In this document: piece after piece, positions 62,626 through 64,000 of the stretch
Layout: every line of letters starts with the position of its first letter
Position numbering within the stretch: position 1 is the stretch's first letter
From: Pseudomonadota bacterium
GTDB lineage: Bacteria; Desulfobacterota; Desulfobacteria; Desulfobacterales; JAHIVH01
Assembly (NCBI GenBank): GCA_018816735.1
Contig: JAHIVH010000132.1
Coordinates: 62,001-126,000, forward strand
Direction of reading: 5' to 3'
DNA length: 64,000 bases
The notes under the pieces: generated by a model
What the model was told of the DNA's origin: nothing
Database searches by the model: none
The model's input: only the letters and a program-made list of their open reading frames with translations
Position numbers and translations under genes: made by a program

Positions 62626-63978
62626 TCAGGCTTTTGCTTCACCAACCTGGTGAAGGGCTTTTTTAAATAAAACAGGGCCGATAATCTGATTGATTGTGGT
62701 TACGGCAAGAACGACCGTGATCAAAAATTTTCCAATTTCCGGGAACTGACGTCCGGCTAACTGGGCCAGACCAATGGCCACACCAGCCTGTGTAATGTAT
62801 GCCATCCATGCTACTTGGTTATGAGTAACCGGGTCCTTGTTTATTCGGCCTGCGAGATAGGTGGATATAAAAATGCCGCATATCCTGAAAATTACATATA
62901 GTACGGCCAAGGGCCAACAAAGTTTGAGCGCTTCAAGATTGAGGGTTGCACCAGCAAGGGAGAAGAACAGAATGTATATGGGCAATGCAATTTTATGAAG
63001 ACTTTCCATGAATATGGGGCCTGCCTTGCTGAAATTCTGAATGGTGAAACCTGTGCTGATGCAGATCAGAAGGGGTTCAAGGTGTATGGATATATGAAAA
63101 TAGGATTCCGAAAATCCGGAGAACCATAAGGACAGCTTTGTAATTCCAAAACCGAACAGAATAAGGAATACGATATTGTCTCGTCCAATTTTCAGGATAT
63201 AATGGGAGATGGCTTTTCCGAGCAGCATACCTATAAAAATGGCTGCCACTATTTCACCGAACAAGGCTAAAAATAAATTATAGTCAATGGCGCCATCGCC
63301 TGTAATTGTGATTTTGGTTATGGAAAGGGCGATGGTAAAAAAAATAATAATCAATACATCCTTGATGACGGTTACGCCCAGCACCATATCTGTGAAATTA
63401 CCGGATGCGTTTGTTTCATTTATAATGGCAATGGTGGATGCAGGTGATCTGGCGATGGCGATAACGCCTAAAAGTATCGCTAAAGCGGAAATCTGAACAG
63501 GCAAAAGTGCCTTTGTAAATGCAAAGTAGTCGCTTCCGAAACCTATAAAAAAATAGATGACTATAAAAATGATCGTCACCTGTAAGAAAATGTTGATAAA
63601 AATGGCATTTTTCCGGATTTTAAGAGAATTTAACTTGAGTTCGCCACCTGCGTTCATGGCAATGTAACTTAAAGCCAGATCATCGATGAATCGGAATTTT
63701 TGAAGCATGTCCGCGCTTAAAAATCCACTTAAAGAAGGGCCTGCGATAATGCCCGCAAAAATATAACCGGTGATCAATGGCAGGTTGAATATCTTTAACA
63801 CCCGGGAGAAGGCATAGGCAAACAGCAGAATAAACCCAAACGAAAAATTGATTAGCCCGGATTCCTGGTAATAGGACCGGATATCTACATGCCTCATAAA
63901 GACCGCAAAAAAGGTCAAGAGCACAAGGATGATAAAGTGCCGGATGACCTTTTGATTTTTTGAAATAAATCCGTTCAT
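62626..63978 (-). CDS. CPA2-type cation/proton antiporter
   Basis: A 450-residue membrane protein with about 12-13 helices of the CPA2 (KefB/NapA-like) family. PLITGYIFAGIIAGPSLSGF is the conserved first half of the transport core, and GVIAIARSPASTIAIINETNAS is the cation-path region. There is no C-terminal TrkA-N domain, so it is more like NapA/GerN antiporters than KefB/C. It probably exchanges Na+ or K+ for H+ across the inner membrane. Its start lies 22 bases from the window edge. It ends 289 bases from the chemoreceptor start. Confidence 0.88.
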   Translation of the reverse strand: MNGFISKNQKVIRHFIILVLLTFFAVFMRHVDIRSYYQESGLINFSFGFILLFAYAFSRVLKIFNLPLITGYIFAGIIAGPSLSGFLSADMLQKFRFIDDLALSYIAMNAGGELKLNSLKIRKNAIFINIFLQVTIIFIVIYFFIGFGSDYFAFTKALLPVQISALAILLGVIAIARSPASTIAIINETNASGNFTDMVLGVTVIKDVLIIIFFTIALSITKITITGDGAIDYNLFLALFGEIVAAIFIGMLLGKAISHYILKIGRDNIVFLILFGFGITKLSLWFSGFSESYFHISIHLEPLLICISTGFTIQNFSKAGPIFMESLHKIALPIYILFFSLAGATLNLEALKLCWPLAVLYVIFRICGIFISTYLAGRINKDPVTHNQVAWMAYITQAGVAIGLAQLAGRQFPEIGKFLITVVLAVTTINQIIGPVLFKKALHQVGEAKA

Positions 63979-64000
63979 AGACTGGCAACCTTATCAGATA

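Noticed and set aside
1..64000. CRISPR array, tRNA or insertion sequence
   Set aside because: No regularly spaced direct repeats, no tRNA-like cloverleaf and no transposase-like protein were found.

Overview
The window reads as a chromosomal stretch of an anaerobic, mid-GC (by eye mid-40s %) Desulfobacterota bacterium, most likely a Desulfobacterales sulfate reducer or close relative. The reasons are the mix of gene families: an ethylbenzene-dehydrogenase-type molybdoenzyme, FmdE, an octahaem cytochrome c, several acyl-CoA dehydrogenases, a long HflX, and large hybrid kinases. No sulfate-reduction gene lies in the window, so the assignment is inference.

Layout. 1-10.8 kb: a signalling and envelope group. 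It holds a truncated lipoprotein gene, a cereblon-type CULT-domain protein, two PilZ proteins, a rhomboid protease, a FapA/DUF342 protein and a smaller paralogue sharing its N-terminal zinc-ribbon module, a receiver-PAS-histidine kinase, and a pseudo-receiver/TPR protein. 10.9-16.3 kb: a thioesterase, then minus-strand genes for a repeat-rich membrane-anchored protein, a divergent MoeA, two tandem MerR regulators, FmdE and a small membrane protein.

16.7-37.3 kb: the core of the window, a plus-strand island. Order: Rieske protein, two-cluster ferredoxin, MobA, Tat-exported molybdopterin catalytic subunit, haem-b gamma subunit, four-cluster Fe-S beta subunit, TorD-like chaperone, terminator, cytochrome b (b6-type half), cytochrome b C-terminal half, membrane-anchored octahaem cytochrome c, beta-helix lipoprotein, second MoeA, MoaA, TatA, short-chain dehydrogenase, TetR regulator, two acyl-CoA dehydrogenases. 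I read this as a self-contained module for oxygen-independent hydroxylation of a hydrocarbon or other unactivated C-H bond. It brings its own cofactor synthesis (MoaA, MoeA x2, MobA), export helper (TatA), chaperone and alcohol dehydrogenase. It also carries what looks like a cytochrome bc-type complex for returning electrons to the quinone pool. A shared motif (GTCAACTRTTAACTTTTT and inverted relatives) embeds the -35 boxes of the two minus-strand regulatory units and recurs upstream of the Rieske gene, which suggests control by the MerR pair.

37.4-41.5 kb: a secreted protein of unknown function, a TTG-started thioesterase, and a second acyl-CoA dehydrogenase pair, one with a lysine-rich insertion. 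41.9-51.4 kb: a conserved minus-strand housekeeping block, rpsF-rpsR-DUF2232-rplI-dnaB-hflX, followed by a very large GlmS-like protein. 51.7-64 kb: a VOC-methyltransferase fusion, two hybrid histidine kinases with a stand-alone receiver between them, a chemotaxis receptor with an internal duplication, and a CPA2-type cation/proton antiporter at the right edge. No tRNA, rRNA, insertion sequence or CRISPR array was seen.
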